From positions 1 to 21,172 of IMG/VR virus record IMGVR_UViG_3300006924_000256: 21,172 bases of DNA. One strand, written 5' to 3'. The stretch is from a virus. Positions 1 to 7,401 of this stretch are shown one piece after another. The stretch's first letter is position 1. Each line of letters starts with the position of its first letter. The notes beneath the pieces are model-generated. The model saw only the letters and a list, made by a program, of their open reading frames with translations. It ran no database searches and was not told where the DNA came from. A program made the position numbers and the translations under genes.

Positions 1-201
1 AACTGTAATGTTTGCATCATTGTCTTCATTACGAATATAAAAAATATTATTTGCTGTGTCATACCAAAACTGATTTGCAAAGGTTGTGCTTGGTGCTGAT
101 GTACCACTTGAATTACTACCTAATGCTTTCAGAGCAAGGTTTAAATCACTCCTAGTATTTGGAAAGGTTTGGTTTGCAATATCTAAATCATGTTGTGACA
201 T
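1..201 (-). CDS. Tail fibre / structural protein, N-terminal part (cut by window edge)
   Basis: The first 67 residues are visible and the rest lies beyond base 1. It starts MSQHDLDIANQTFPNTRSDL and continues with a stretch containing SSGTSAP and FWYDT. This pattern (DIANQ.FP..R.DLN.AL..L...SSGTSAPST...FWYDT) is the usual N-terminus of phage tail-fibre or appendage proteins in marine phages, where it is thought to anchor the fibre to the virion. The start at 199-201 is supported by a GGAAG ribosome site about 5 bases upstream. The gene lies 40 bases downstream of the tip protein gene and reads the same way, so it is probably the next gene of the tail operon. The receptor-binding end is not visible. 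Confidence 0.75.
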   Translation of the reverse strand, partial: MSQHDLDIANQTFPNTRSDLNLALKALGSNSSGTSAPSTTFANQFWYDTANNIFYIRNEDNDANITV

Positions 202-241
202 ATAACTTCCGTGTTAATTTTAACCCAATATAACAGATTAA

Positions 242-3154
242 TTAAGCCGATTCCACATATCCATAACCTTTTGCCACATAGCCAAAATCTTTAGTTATAG
301 CTGTTCCTGTTCCTGCTCCTTGATAAAAGGTAATTGTGAATCCTGTTGCTGACTTGCTTGTTATTACATAATGTTCATTTTGGTTTAAGTCATCAATTTG
401 AATACCTAAACCCTGTAATGATTTGAATGCAGGTGAAAATGAAATAACTTTTGAACTTGCTCCTGATGTAACATCATCTTCTGCAATAGTCCTATCAGGC
501 ATATCTACTGTTGCAGATAGTTCATAGATAGCAGGTGATGCTGTTTTATTTGTTGTTGTTAATAATGCTCTGAGTTTTATATATCTTGCTCTGTAATCTC
601 CAACAACATAAGTACGATAAGATTCATAAGTTGAGCCATCTGTTGATGTGCTTATTTGTAACTCTACATTAACATCATTATGTTCAGTGGATGCCCCATC
701 AAAATTACCTGCCTGAGAATCAAAGTTACCATCGAAAGAATCAAATAAATTAGCAAAATCATATCTGTTATATTTACAAGTAAATATTACACGACTGTTG
801 TATATACCACCTAAATCGAATATAGGAAAATCATATGTACCATCTAAATTAAATCCTGTTGCACCACCATCATCGAATAGACCTGTATTGTCATCAAAGT
901 TTCCGATACCACTATCAAATACTCTGCCCTCAACAATTTCTAAATATTTAACACTATCTCTTGTAACTACTTCTGTTTCTGATTTTGTGCCTGTAAAGTT
1001 TGGTGATTCAGTAGATGTTGCTACAACATTAAAATCTCTACTAATAGCATTAAGTATTATTGTTGTTTTAGCAGAGTTGTCACTTTCAATACCCAATACA
1101 TCAATAGCTTTAATCATGTACGTTCCTGTCTGTGCAGGTAATACAATACTATTGGCAGGTTTACCAATCTTTTGAGCTACTACTAAACCCTCCTCAAATT
1201 TAGTTGAAGATGTTAAAGGTGTATGTCTAATAATGTAATGTGATAAATCCAAATCGGTTATAGGTGTCCAATTAAGATGAACAACATCACCAACAACATT
1301 ACTAGAAAAATTTGTTACATCAGATGGTGGTGCAGTTTTACCTATTACTTCATGAGTAGTTGTAGTAAATGATGAATGAACATTTAAACCATTTATTGAC
1401 CTTGCTCTTACATTATAAATAGCACCATCTTCTGCATTTACTAATTCAAATATATTACCTTTACTTCTACCCAAAGTAATAAAATCACTTCCTACTTCGT
1501 TAGTGTTTTGTGCTTGTACTTCAAACTCATTAGTTGTTCCCTGATTACTAGAGCAAACTACTTTCATAACTGTTATTGGTGTTTCTGCATATAATCTTAA
1601 TTCATCTGTTACAACCATAGCAGGAGGTGTAACATCTTGGGGTGACGGTAATGTTGTATTATCTAAAGCGAAAGCAGATTCTTCTGCGTTCCAATCGTAA
1701 ACTGATGAAGATGTTTCGTTAAGTATTATTGTTATTGTTGGTGTGTTGTCATTACTAAAACTCCATTCAGCAACTTCAAAAACTTTACTAGAAAATCCTA
1801 ATCTTGTATTTGTTACTGCAACAGTATCTCCCACCTGTAATTTGAAACCAGTCATTTTTATTTGTGCAGATAAAACTATTTGTTGTCTATTTTTAAATAA
1901 ACTAATCTTTGCAATTCTCTGACATGTAGCACTCGATGTTGTGAAAGGTAAATTTATATTTGCATAAATACTTTCACCATCTGCATCGGTAAATGTACTG
2001 CTTGTAACTATTGGGTAATCAGATGGTTGCCATTCAGTTTCTTCTGACCTGAATACACCTTTGACTGTATTGAATAAATCTTTTCTTGAACGTTTAGATT
2101 CTATTGCTATTGGTGATACGAAATCATCGTCTGTTAAAGTTATGCTTGGTGAAACATACTGACCACCTTTTAAAATAAACTTACCATTAGAATATGATAG
2201 AACACCTAAACAACTTGTTAAAATATTGTTTAATATTTCCATTGGGGTGTTGTTGGAGAAAACAATACCATTACATGTATATCTTTTCTCAGTTCCACCA
2301 CCAACTTTAGTTACATTTTCATCACATAAATTTGCCATTGTTGTAAATGATGTTGTATCAATATTGTCTGTGCTAATTCCTAAACCTAGTTTTGTATCAG
2401 TTAAGTAGTCATAAATACATAATGCAGGATTACTAGAATGAGCTGTACTACCTGTTCTAAAATCTAAAACTTTTTTACCTTTGATTTCTGCACTTACATT
2501 TGGGAGACCATTTGGAAACATATCAGCATCGTAATCTAATTGTGCATAGATATATGATATCCCTCTTAACCTATGTTCGTCTGTCCAATGAGAAACTTGT
2601 GTAACTAAATCTTGGTCGGCTAATTGGTCATCGCTACCAAGATGTAATTTGAATTCAACAGCTTGTCTAGTATAAAAAATTGATAAAGGTAAATTTGGAA
2701 AATCTGATTCTTTAACATACTTATCAGGAGATGTAATTCTATTTCTAGCGATACCATTTGCATCATTACCTATTGCTTCTAATGTTAACGCTTCGTTATC
2801 GAAATATACTTTATCTACAGATTGTATTTCATGTGATGCTAACTCAATTAGTAGATGTAATCTTTTGTTATTGTTTGTTGCTTCCATAAATAAAATAGAC
2901 CCTGATTTTTTTGTAGAGCCATAAACAGTTTCCCTAGTAGTGACAGGTTGTTTCTGCATCAAGTTTGTGTTCGACAATTGTTGACGATATGCACTTGCAT
3001 CAAGAGACGGCATATCAGGTGTAGGTGCTAATGCTGTTGCACCTGCTACCATTACAGCACCAGTTAATATCATCGCAGGGTTTCCTACTAAAATACCAAC
3101 TGTTATTACAGCTTGACCTACTGCACCTAATGCAGATGAGATTGCACTACCCAT
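242..3154 (-). CDS. Tail tip / host-specificity protein J-like
   Basis: A 970-aa virion protein expected to form the tail tip that contacts the host. The first ~45 residues are hydrophobic and Gly/Ala-rich (MGSAISSALGAVGQAVITVG then GNPAMILTGAVMVAGATA), as in many J-family proteins. The J-like central region follows. Around residues 505-600 and 600-705 are two probable fibronectin type III modules (the second begins about TAPPSDVTNFSS). Residues ~745-821 hold repeated Phe-Asp/Gly units (FDSGIGNFDD, GLFDDGG, GNFDSQAGNFDG). The last ~65 residues (ending AKGYGYVESA) match the C-terminal module common in such proteins. Its start overlaps the acyltransferase stop by one base (TGATG), so the two are likely translationally coupled. 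It is somewhat shorter than lambda J (1132 aa). Assignment rests on length, layout and position. Confidence 0.8.
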   Translation of the reverse strand: MGSAISSALGAVGQAVITVGILVGNPAMILTGAVMVAGATALAPTPDMPSLDASAYRQQLSNTNLMQKQPVTTRETVYGSTKKSGSILFMEATNNNKRLHLLIELASHEIQSVDKVYFDNEALTLEAIGNDANGIARNRITSPDKYVKESDFPNLPLSIFYTRQAVEFKLHLGSDDQLADQDLVTQVSHWTDEHRLRGISYIYAQLDYDADMFPNGLPNVSAEIKGKKVLDFRTGSTAHSSNPALCIYDYLTDTKLGLGISTDNIDTTSFTTMANLCDENVTKVGGGTEKRYTCNGIVFSNNTPMEILNNILTSCLGVLSYSNGKFILKGGQYVSPSITLTDDDFVSPIAIESKRSRKDLFNTVKGVFRSEETEWQPSDYPIVTSSTFTDADGESIYANINLPFTTSSATCQRIAKISLFKNRQQIVLSAQIKMTGFKLQVGDTVAVTNTRLGFSSKVFEVAEWSFSNDNTPTITIILNETSSSVYDWNAEESAFALDNTTLPSPQDVTPPAMVVTDELRLYAETPITVMKVVCSSNQGTTNEFEVQAQNTNEVGSDFITLGRSKGNIFELVNAEDGAIYNVRARSINGLNVHSSFTTTTHEVIGKTAPPSDVTNFSSNVVGDVVHLNWTPITDLDLSHYIIRHTPLTSSTKFEEGLVVAQKIGKPANSIVLPAQTGTYMIKAIDVLGIESDNSAKTTIILNAISRDFNVVATSTESPNFTGTKSETEVVTRDSVKYLEIVEGRVFDSGIGNFDDNTGLFDDGGATGFNLDGTYDFPIFDLGGIYNSRVIFTCKYNRYDFANLFDSFDGNFDSQAGNFDGASTEHNDVNVELQISTSTDGSTYESYRTYVVGDYRARYIKLRALLTTTNKTASPAIYELSATVDMPDRTIAEDDVTSGASSKVISFSPAFKSLQGLGIQIDDLNQNEHYVITSKSATGFTITFYQGAGTGTAITKDFGYVAKGYGYVESA
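690..935 (-). repeat. Phe-Asp/Gly-rich repeated segment inside the tip protein
   Basis: This part of the tip gene encodes several short related units with the core G-x-FD (RVFDSGIGNFDD, GLFDDGG, NLFDSFDGNFDS, GNFDGAS). The units are unevenly spaced and interrupted by a beta-rich stretch. Such Asp-rich turns often bind Ca2+ or form loops in fibre proteins; that role is inference only. Confidence 0.5.
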
Positions 3155-3579
3155 CAGTAGAACTCCTTAGTTAATAAATATGAAATTTTTTTTATGTTCA
3201 AATCTTTATCCATTCTTAAATAATTTACTTTTTTATTTTTACCTATCTTATCAGTAAAATATTTCTTGCCCCATTCTACGATTGATTTAACATCATTCAT
3301 AGATAAAACATCAACAAGCCAAACAATGTTACCAGACTTCCAATTATTTACTTTACCAGTTTTCATGTAATGTTCTTCGTTAAGTTCATCTAGATATGCC
3401 CATGATATAAAACCCGACATTCTATTTTCTTTATAAAAATATTTATATTGCTTCAGAGAAAAAGGTGTAGATAAATAATCAAACAATTCTTCTCTTGTGT
3501 TTTCTTTGTATCTATTAAATGAATGATAAAAATTAACTGTGTCGTTAATAAGTTTCAATCTTTGATGTATTGAATTCAT
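3154..3579 (-). CDS. HlyC-like toxin-activating lysine acyltransferase
   Basis: A 141-aa protein resembling the HlyC/RTX-toxin acyltransferase family, which moves a fatty acyl group from acyl-ACP onto internal lysines of a target protein in the cytoplasm. The matching core is SGFISWAYLDELNEEHY (residues 55-71) followed by NNWKSGNIVWLVDVLSM (78-94). HlyC has the same sequence of features: CSWA, an acidic/Asn helix, a DW.SG turn and a WFIDWIAP block. Asp90 falls at the place of HlyC Asp92, and His19 (FYHSF) is well placed for catalytic His23; the spacing is 71 residues against 69. HlyC is about 170 aa, so this is a short member. There is no RTX toxin in the window. The gene sits between a small membrane protein and tip protein J, overlapping J by one base, so a virion protein is a possible substrate (inference). 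Confidence 0.75.
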   Translation of the reverse strand: MNSIHQRLKLINDTVNFYHSFNRYKENTREELFDYLSTPFSLKQYKYFYKENRMSGFISWAYLDELNEEHYMKTGKVNNWKSGNIVWLVDVLSMNDVKSIVEWGKKYFTDKIGKNKKVNYLRMDKDLNIKKISYLLTKEFY

Positions 3580-3581
3580 TC

Positions 3582-3791
3582 TTAATAAGAATATAGTATT
3601 CCTGCAAACAAAAATACTAATCCAAATCCATTTACAAAAACTAGAGCATAATCTTTAGTTTTTATTCCTACAACTAACCATCCAATAACTCCTACAAATT
3701 GAATATAAATATTTAATGGATATATATTAAAGGATGTTAAAACCAATCCTAAAGATAAAATAATAGAAGAAACCCATTTAAGTTTTTTCAT
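3582..3791 (-). CDS. Small membrane protein, unknown function
   Basis: A 69-aa very hydrophobic protein with about three membrane segments: residues ~7-22, ~28-44 and ~48-68, separated by short loops. A positive N-terminus (MKKLKW) and a KTKD loop hint at topology. The motif YPLNIYIQFVG...GW (24-39) recalls small marine-phage and bacterial membrane proteins that I remember only as uncharacterised. It lies two bases from the acyltransferase gene and six from the hub gene, inside the tail operon. It is not a holin that I can recognise, although size and topology would allow one. Function is unknown. Confidence 0.7.
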   Translation of the reverse strand: MKKLKWVSSIILSLGLVLTSFNIYPLNIYIQFVGVIGWLVVGIKTKDYALVFVNGFGLVFLFAGILYSY

Positions 3792-3797
3792 AAGACA

Positions 3798-4364
3798 TTA
3801 ACCACCACCCCAATTGATACTCTTGTCTTGCAATGAGTCAATAAATTCTAAACCTTTATCATCTGTAAAAAATTCTTTTTGGTCTTGGTCTGTGTAACGT
3901 CTTTCTACAGGTCGTTCTAAAATAATTAATTTATTTTCTACTGTAATAGCAACTACAGTTCCATCACCATCTTCATTGATACTCATAGTGTCTATAAAAC
4001 CCTCAAAAGTTTGATAAGGTGTATCAACTACTTGGGTTTCATTTGATACGGTGGCTACGACTCCAAAAAATACTTTAACTACTTTACCTTGAGAATCTTC
4101 TGTTAGTGCTGAAGAAATAATACTGTTGTCTAAACCTGATAAAGAAATACTAATACCATTTGCTCTTATGTCTGCTGATTCATCAACTGCACTTATACCT
4201 AATAAATTACCTGATGGAAAATAAGTAACACCACCAAAAGTTATTTCATTGTAACCAGTCCAGATATTTAGTGGGTCAGTATAATTTATAGAAACAGCAA
4301 AAAAAGGTTGTAACTCTGAGCTGTCAAGTTGTGCTTGAAAGTCTGTTCCTATAGAACGTGTCAT
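3798..4364 (-). CDS. Tail hub / baseplate-like protein (BR0599 / DUF2163-like)
   Basis: A 188-aa protein resembling the phage BR0599/DUF2163 group, to which the gene transfer agent hub protein gp13 belongs. It would form part of the tail hub between tube and tip. Recognisable features are the N-terminal FxxQLxSSELQPFFAV segment, the beta-rich ITFGGVTYFPSGNLLGIS motif (residues ~41-59), the IRANGISISLSGLD block (~66-79), FEGFIDTMS (~119-127), and the C-terminal GLEFIDSLQDKSINWGG tail, which is very typical of the family. It overlaps the upstream 78-aa gene by four bases (ATGA). Its position just before tip protein J fits the usual hub-tip order. Confidence 0.75.
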   Translation of the reverse strand: MTRSIGTDFQAQLDSSELQPFFAVSINYTDPLNIWTGYNEITFGGVTYFPSGNLLGISAVDESADIRANGISISLSGLDNSIISSALTEDSQGKVVKVFFGVVATVSNETQVVDTPYQTFEGFIDTMSINEDGDGTVVAITVENKLIILERPVERRYTDQDQKEFFTDDKGLEFIDSLQDKSINWGGG

Positions 4365-4597
4365 TTTTTAATTGTCTTTTTTCTTTTTACTTTTGTTACA
4401 GGTTTTGCTTTTGTTTTTGTTTCAGTTGGCTCTACGGTTTTAATTTCCATAGCTTGACCCTCTGCTACAAATACACTTGCTAAATCTTCTTGCCATTTAT
4501 CATTACACTCAACGTGTTCATCTTTTTTATAAATCTTTGTTGCGTTGCCACTTTCGTTTGCAGTACCACACGCATCTATCAACATTTTAATTTTCAC
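4361..4597 (-). CDS. Small protein with Lys-rich tail, unknown
   Basis: A 78-aa protein. Residues 1-53 look folded (MKIKMLIDACGTANESGNAT then IYKKDEHVECNDKWQEDLAS), and the last ~20 residues are basic and Lys/Thr-rich (KTKAKPVTKVKRKKTIKK). The front part resembles short phage proteins found near the capsid gene that combine a small beta motif with a helix ending in a 'VEAGQAME'-like phrase (here VAEGQAMEIK). Their role is not known to me. It overlaps both neighbours (11 bases upstream, 4 downstream), so it is surely part of the tail/head operon. Confidence 0.65.
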   Translation of the reverse strand: MKIKMLIDACGTANESGNATKIYKKDEHVECNDKWQEDLASVFVAEGQAMEIKTVEPTETKTKAKPVTKVKRKKTIKK

Positions 4598-4796
4598 TTT
4601 GCACCTCTAATTCATACATTTTTTCAACAACTTGTTCCCAAGATATCGGATTACTTTCCCATTCAATACCACCATATAAAAAGTCAATACGACCCTCTAG
4701 ATTTCCTTTGATACGAAACTTCGCATCTTTGTCAATCTTGTAGATAGCTTTTATTATAGCCATCTCTTTATTTGAATATGGTGTATTCATACACAT
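4587..4796 (-). CDS. Small conserved phage protein, unknown
   Basis: A 69-aa protein beginning MCMNTPYSNKEM. The open frame extends upstream to 4832, but that longer start lies inside the perfect stem-loop at 4812-4843 and lacks a ribosome site. A purine-rich AAAGAGA lies six bases before the ATG at 4794-4796, so I choose that start; the ATG at 4790 is an alternative. The fold seems alpha/beta, with GRIDFLYGGIEWESNPISWE (residues ~35-54) and an acidic end. It lies between the decoration protein and the 78-aa protein, so a minor head or connector part is possible, but I cannot assign a function. Confidence 0.65.
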   Translation of the reverse strand: MCMNTPYSNKEMAIIKAIYKIDKDAKFRIKGNLEGRIDFLYGGIEWESNPISWEQVVEKMYELEVQSEN

Positions 4797-4811
4797 ATCA
4801 TATCTCTTTAA

Positions 4812-4843
4812 GTGGTGCAGGACAATGAGCAAACCTGCACCAC
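4812..4843. other. Perfect 10-bp inverted repeat between decoration gene and next gene
   Basis: GTGGTGCAGG at 4812-4821 pairs exactly with CCTGCACCAC at 4834-4843, with a 12-base loop. This GC-rich stem stands out in an AT-rich genome. It lies between the stop of the decoration gene (4863) and the chosen start of the next gene (4796). No U-tract follows on either strand, so it is not a classic terminator. It may stabilise or process the capsid/decoration mRNA or cause partial stopping (inference). Confidence 0.7.
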
Positions 4844-4862
4844 CAGTCTAGTTAAAGACTAA

Positions 4863-5294
4863 CTAAGCGTCCTCTGAATCCATAGGATTTCCTAAGACTC
4901 CTTGTATGCTAATAGGAGTACCATTTGAATGAGTTCCTGTAGCATCAATTTTGACTCTAACGTAACGTTTAGACCCTATGTAACCTATTTGGCTAGTTTG
5001 GGGTGTTTCACCGTTAGCATCTAGTGTTAAGAAGATTCCACTACTATCAACACTTCCCTCTGTAACAGAAGTAGATGATGTAACAGCAGAGAATGTAGAA
5101 TCATCATCAGAATCTTCAAGTATGAAATCAAACTTCACACTACCTGATAATGTATCTCCCTCTATACCACTATTTACGACAAACATTAAGGATTCAAATC
5201 CTTTTCTGTCGACTGTTGTACCATTTGCATCAGCAGTAAAAACTTTAGCGTCTTGGCATGTAACAGCTTTTGTTATATTTGAAATATCTCTCAT
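4863..5294 (-). CDS. Probable capsid decoration / head structural protein
   Basis: A 143-aa acidic, beta-rich protein starting MRDISNITKAVTCQDAKVFT. The phrase GFESLMFVVNSG, the EDSDDDSTFSAV turn and the C-terminal YIGSKRYVRVKIDATG block are characteristic of a phage head-associated family that lies directly downstream of the major capsid gene, usually annotated as a structural or decoration protein. It would bind the outside of the shell. The gene is 11 bases downstream of the capsid stop, has a GGAGGATAG-type ribosome site, and is followed by the strong stem-loop at 4812-4843, which fits a highly expressed capsid/decoration pair. Role inferred from position and motif. Confidence 0.65.
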   Translation of the reverse strand: MRDISNITKAVTCQDAKVFTADANGTTVDRKGFESLMFVVNSGIEGDTLSGSVKFDFILEDSDDDSTFSAVTSSTSVTEGSVDSSGIFLTLDANGETPQTSQIGYIGSKRYVRVKIDATGTHSNGTPISIQGVLGNPMDSEDA

Positions 5295-5305
5295 GCTATC
5301 CTCCG

Positions 5306-6517
5306 TTATGCACTAATGTTTTGTAGTCTAATTGCTTCGGGTAGAACTACTGTTCCCCCAACCCTACGTCTTGCAACATATCTAATGTTACCACTTGTAG
5401 CTTGTGAGTATGGGTCTCTCATTACTGAAAGATTAACTCTGTCTACGATTGTGTATGCTCTAGAAAAGTCACCGAAAGCGATAGGTTTTGCACTACCACC
5501 AATATCAGCCATGTCTGTTGCTAACACATATGGAAATCCAACTATTGTGCTAGGAGCACCATTAACTAGATTTAATCCAACGTGGAATATTTTTTGACCT
5601 TCACCATCTTCTAATTGTAGAAGTTTAGCGAACGTTGCACGATTCATTACAAATCTTGAATTACCTAAGTATTCAGATTTAACTGCATATACTAAGTCTA
5701 ACAAACCATTAGCTGTAAGTGCAGAGCCACTACCTGAATTGGTAGAGCCAACACCTGCAGTAGAATCTGTGAAACCTAAAGGTTGTCCAACACCTGACCC
5801 ACTTACAAATGCTGTACCCTCTGCTTTACTGAATTGTTCAGAGAATTCAGAAGCCATTTCTGACTCTAAATTAAATGCTGAATCTTCTAGCATAGCTTGT
5901 GAGATATCAACTAATGCATACTGTTCGTGTGCATCAATTTGTAATAGACCAGTTGTGTAACCAGTTGTTTCAGAACGGGTGCCAGTTTCTGCAACCCATT
6001 GAGCTGAGAACTGTCCAGTTCTTTTTGGAATCTCGATTCCTCTTTTGTTTGTTTGTCTTATTCTTGCAATTGAACGGATAGGAGAAATTTCTGTTACATT
6101 TTTAATGATTTCTTCTACATACTCTGTAGGTGCATAAAATCCACCAAGTGTATCGTCTGATTCATAAAGTGCTTTCTTTTCCATTTCATCTACTTCGCCT
6201 TTACGCAACCAATCACCAAACGCTTTAACTCTTACATCTACATCTTCTGATTTAACATTAGATGGTCTAGACATAATAGTTTCAAGTGCTTCGATTTTTG
6301 ATTTAGCATCTTCAAGATTTTTAGATTGAAGTTCAGCAGATTGTTTTACTTCAGCAAGTGAAGCAATTTCTTCTGACATTTTATCAACTTTTTCTTGTAG
6401 TAAAGGGTCAGCATGTCCTTTCTTTTCAATTTCGTCTAAACGTTTTTGGTTTTCAGATTTGAATTCTTCAAAACCTTTACCAAGTCCGTCAAGAACTTCT
6501 TTGATTTCTTCTGACAT
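5306..6517 (-). CDS. Major capsid protein, HK97 family
   Basis: A 403-aa HK97-fold shell protein. Residues 1-~90 form a charged coiled coil (the delta, or scaffolding, domain) that is expected to be removed by the protease. The mature part begins around EKKALYESDDTLGGFYAPTE (113-132), where cleavage is likely. Family hallmarks follow: ISPIRSIARIRQT, the EIPKRTGQFSAQWVAETG E-loop region, LVDISQAMLEDS, the GTAFVSGSGVGQPLGF loop, RFVMNRATFAKLLQLED, and the C-terminal GDFSRAYTIVDR and ARRRVGG segments. Size and domain order are typical. It lies 12 bases after the protease gene, the usual portal-protease-capsid order apart from the interrupting genes upstream. Confidence 0.95.
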   Translation of the reverse strand: MSEEIKEVLDGLGKGFEEFKSENQKRLDEIEKKGHADPLLQEKVDKMSEEIASLAEVKQSAELQSKNLEDAKSKIEALETIMSRPSNVKSEDVDVRVKAFGDWLRKGEVDEMEKKALYESDDTLGGFYAPTEYVEEIIKNVTEISPIRSIARIRQTNKRGIEIPKRTGQFSAQWVAETGTRSETTGYTTGLLQIDAHEQYALVDISQAMLEDSAFNLESEMASEFSEQFSKAEGTAFVSGSGVGQPLGFTDSTAGVGSTNSGSGSALTANGLLDLVYAVKSEYLGNSRFVMNRATFAKLLQLEDGEGQKIFHVGLNLVNGAPSTIVGFPYVLATDMADIGGSAKPIAFGDFSRAYTIVDRVNLSVMRDPYSQATSGNIRYVARRRVGGTVVLPEAIRLQNISA

Positions 6518-6529
6518 TTTTAGTCCTCT

Positions 6530-7180
6530 TTATTTAAGTGTGTTAATTAAATGCTTAATACTATCAACAACGTCACATTGCTCTTTATTAAAAGATTTAT
6601 GCAGTATACTCGCACTGTGTTTTGCAACAGAATTAGACATACCTACATCGCATAGATATTTTTCTAACTCTCTTACGTCCATGTTCGCTAATTTTACTTT
6701 CGTAACGTTAGCTTTTGGATTCATTGGGAATGTAACCATAGAAATTTCCATAAGGTCAACTTCTTTGATTATTCTGCGTTTGTTTTTATCATCATATTTA
6801 TAACCATCTGTTTGTAGCCTGTAGCCAATAGACATAGAATTCAATGCACCCTCTTTCATGAGTTCGTAAGTTTCTCGTCCTCTTTGTGTGCCTAAGACTA
6901 ATTTACCTTTGATGTATAAACCTTTGTTGTCTTCTTCTATAGATTTTATAACACCGATTGGCTCGTCAGTTTTATGTTGATAAAGCAGTTTTATTTGGTT
7001 TGGTTTTTTTTCTGATATTGTTTTTTGGAATGAGCCTTTACGAATGACATCATTTCCTAAATCTTTATTATTGAATACAGATGCATAACCCTCGAATGTT
7101 CCATCGTCATCTGTTTCTATTTCTTTGTATTCGCATTCTACATCTAGAATGCTTCTAACTTCTTCTAATAACTGTTCCAT
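6530..7180 (-). CDS. Prohead protease, HK97 family (U35)
   Basis: A 216-aa serine protease that would cleave the capsid scaffolding domain during head maturation. The herpesvirus-assemblin-like core is clear: FEGYASVFNNKDLGNDVI (residues 29-46), LYQHKTDEPIG with the catalytic His69, LNSMSIGY with the nucleophile Ser117 (or Ser115), and VDLMEISMVTFPMNPKA with Glu145. The C-terminal ~50 residues are alpha-helical. The start has a good AAAGGA ribosome site. It is the first leftward gene after the plus-strand cassette and probably has its own promoter (7210-7239). Its usual upstream neighbour, the portal, is separated by four genes and the cassette. Confidence 0.93.
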   Translation of the reverse strand: MEQLLEEVRSILDVECEYKEIETDDDGTFEGYASVFNNKDLGNDVIRKGSFQKTISEKKPNQIKLLYQHKTDEPIGVIKSIEEDNKGLYIKGKLVLGTQRGRETYELMKEGALNSMSIGYRLQTDGYKYDDKNKRRIIKEVDLMEISMVTFPMNPKANVTKVKLANMDVRELEKYLCDVGMSNSVAKHSASILHKSFNKEQCDVVDSIKHLINTLK

Positions 7181-7209
7181 GTAGCAATCCTTTGCAATGA
7201 ATTAACATG

Positions 7210-7239
7210 ATTGTATCAACAAAGACTATCTAAGTACAA
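7210..7239 (-). promoter_or_regulatory. Candidate leftward promoter for protease-capsid operon
   Basis: On the minus strand an extended -10 box TGA-TACAAT (hexamer 7210-7215) is preceded, 18 bases upstream, by a weak -35 TTGTAC (7234-7239). Transcription would start near 7203, giving a leader of about 22 bases with the protease ribosome site. It makes sense because the opposed cassette may break read-through from the packaging genes. Seen by eye; not proven. Confidence 0.45.
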
Positions 7240-7280
7240 GAGAATTTAGGTGATAGTAACATAAGGGTCACATTCATTTG

Positions 7281-7349
7281 GGTCGTTTACGGGCATTCTA
7301 GGACGTGTTTTTTTGCGACCTAAAGGTCAGAATCCGTAGAAACTGACCT
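7281..7349. other. Non-coding segment with two adjacent hairpins
   Basis: The 284-base gap 7181-7464 between divergent genes holds no ORF of note on either strand. Within it GGTCG (7281-7285) can pair with CGACC (7316-7320) across a T7 run, and AGGTCAG (7324-7330) pairs perfectly with CTGACCT (7343-7349) with a 12-base loop. GGGCATT occurs twice, inside the first hairpin and just after the second. It is locally richer in G and C than its flanks. It could be an RNA leader, a protein-binding site or a remnant of insertion; I cannot decide. Confidence 0.4.
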
Positions 7350-7401
7350 CATGGGCATTATTCCTATAGAAAATATATATGAAATTAATTGATATTAGTA
7401 C

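Noticed and set aside
798-1175. Plus-strand open frame of 125 codons opposite the tip gene
   Set aside because: It lies fully antisense to a well-supported gene, lacks a ribosome site and its protein has shadow-frame composition (long runs of Ser/Leu/Val/Pro). The same holds for 2226-2408, 5316-5597, 5739-5960, 6459-6803, 11361-12159 and 14580-14825.
7308-7314. T7 run as a rho-independent terminator
   Set aside because: No stable stem directly precedes it on either strand; the nearby pairing encloses the T run in a loop.
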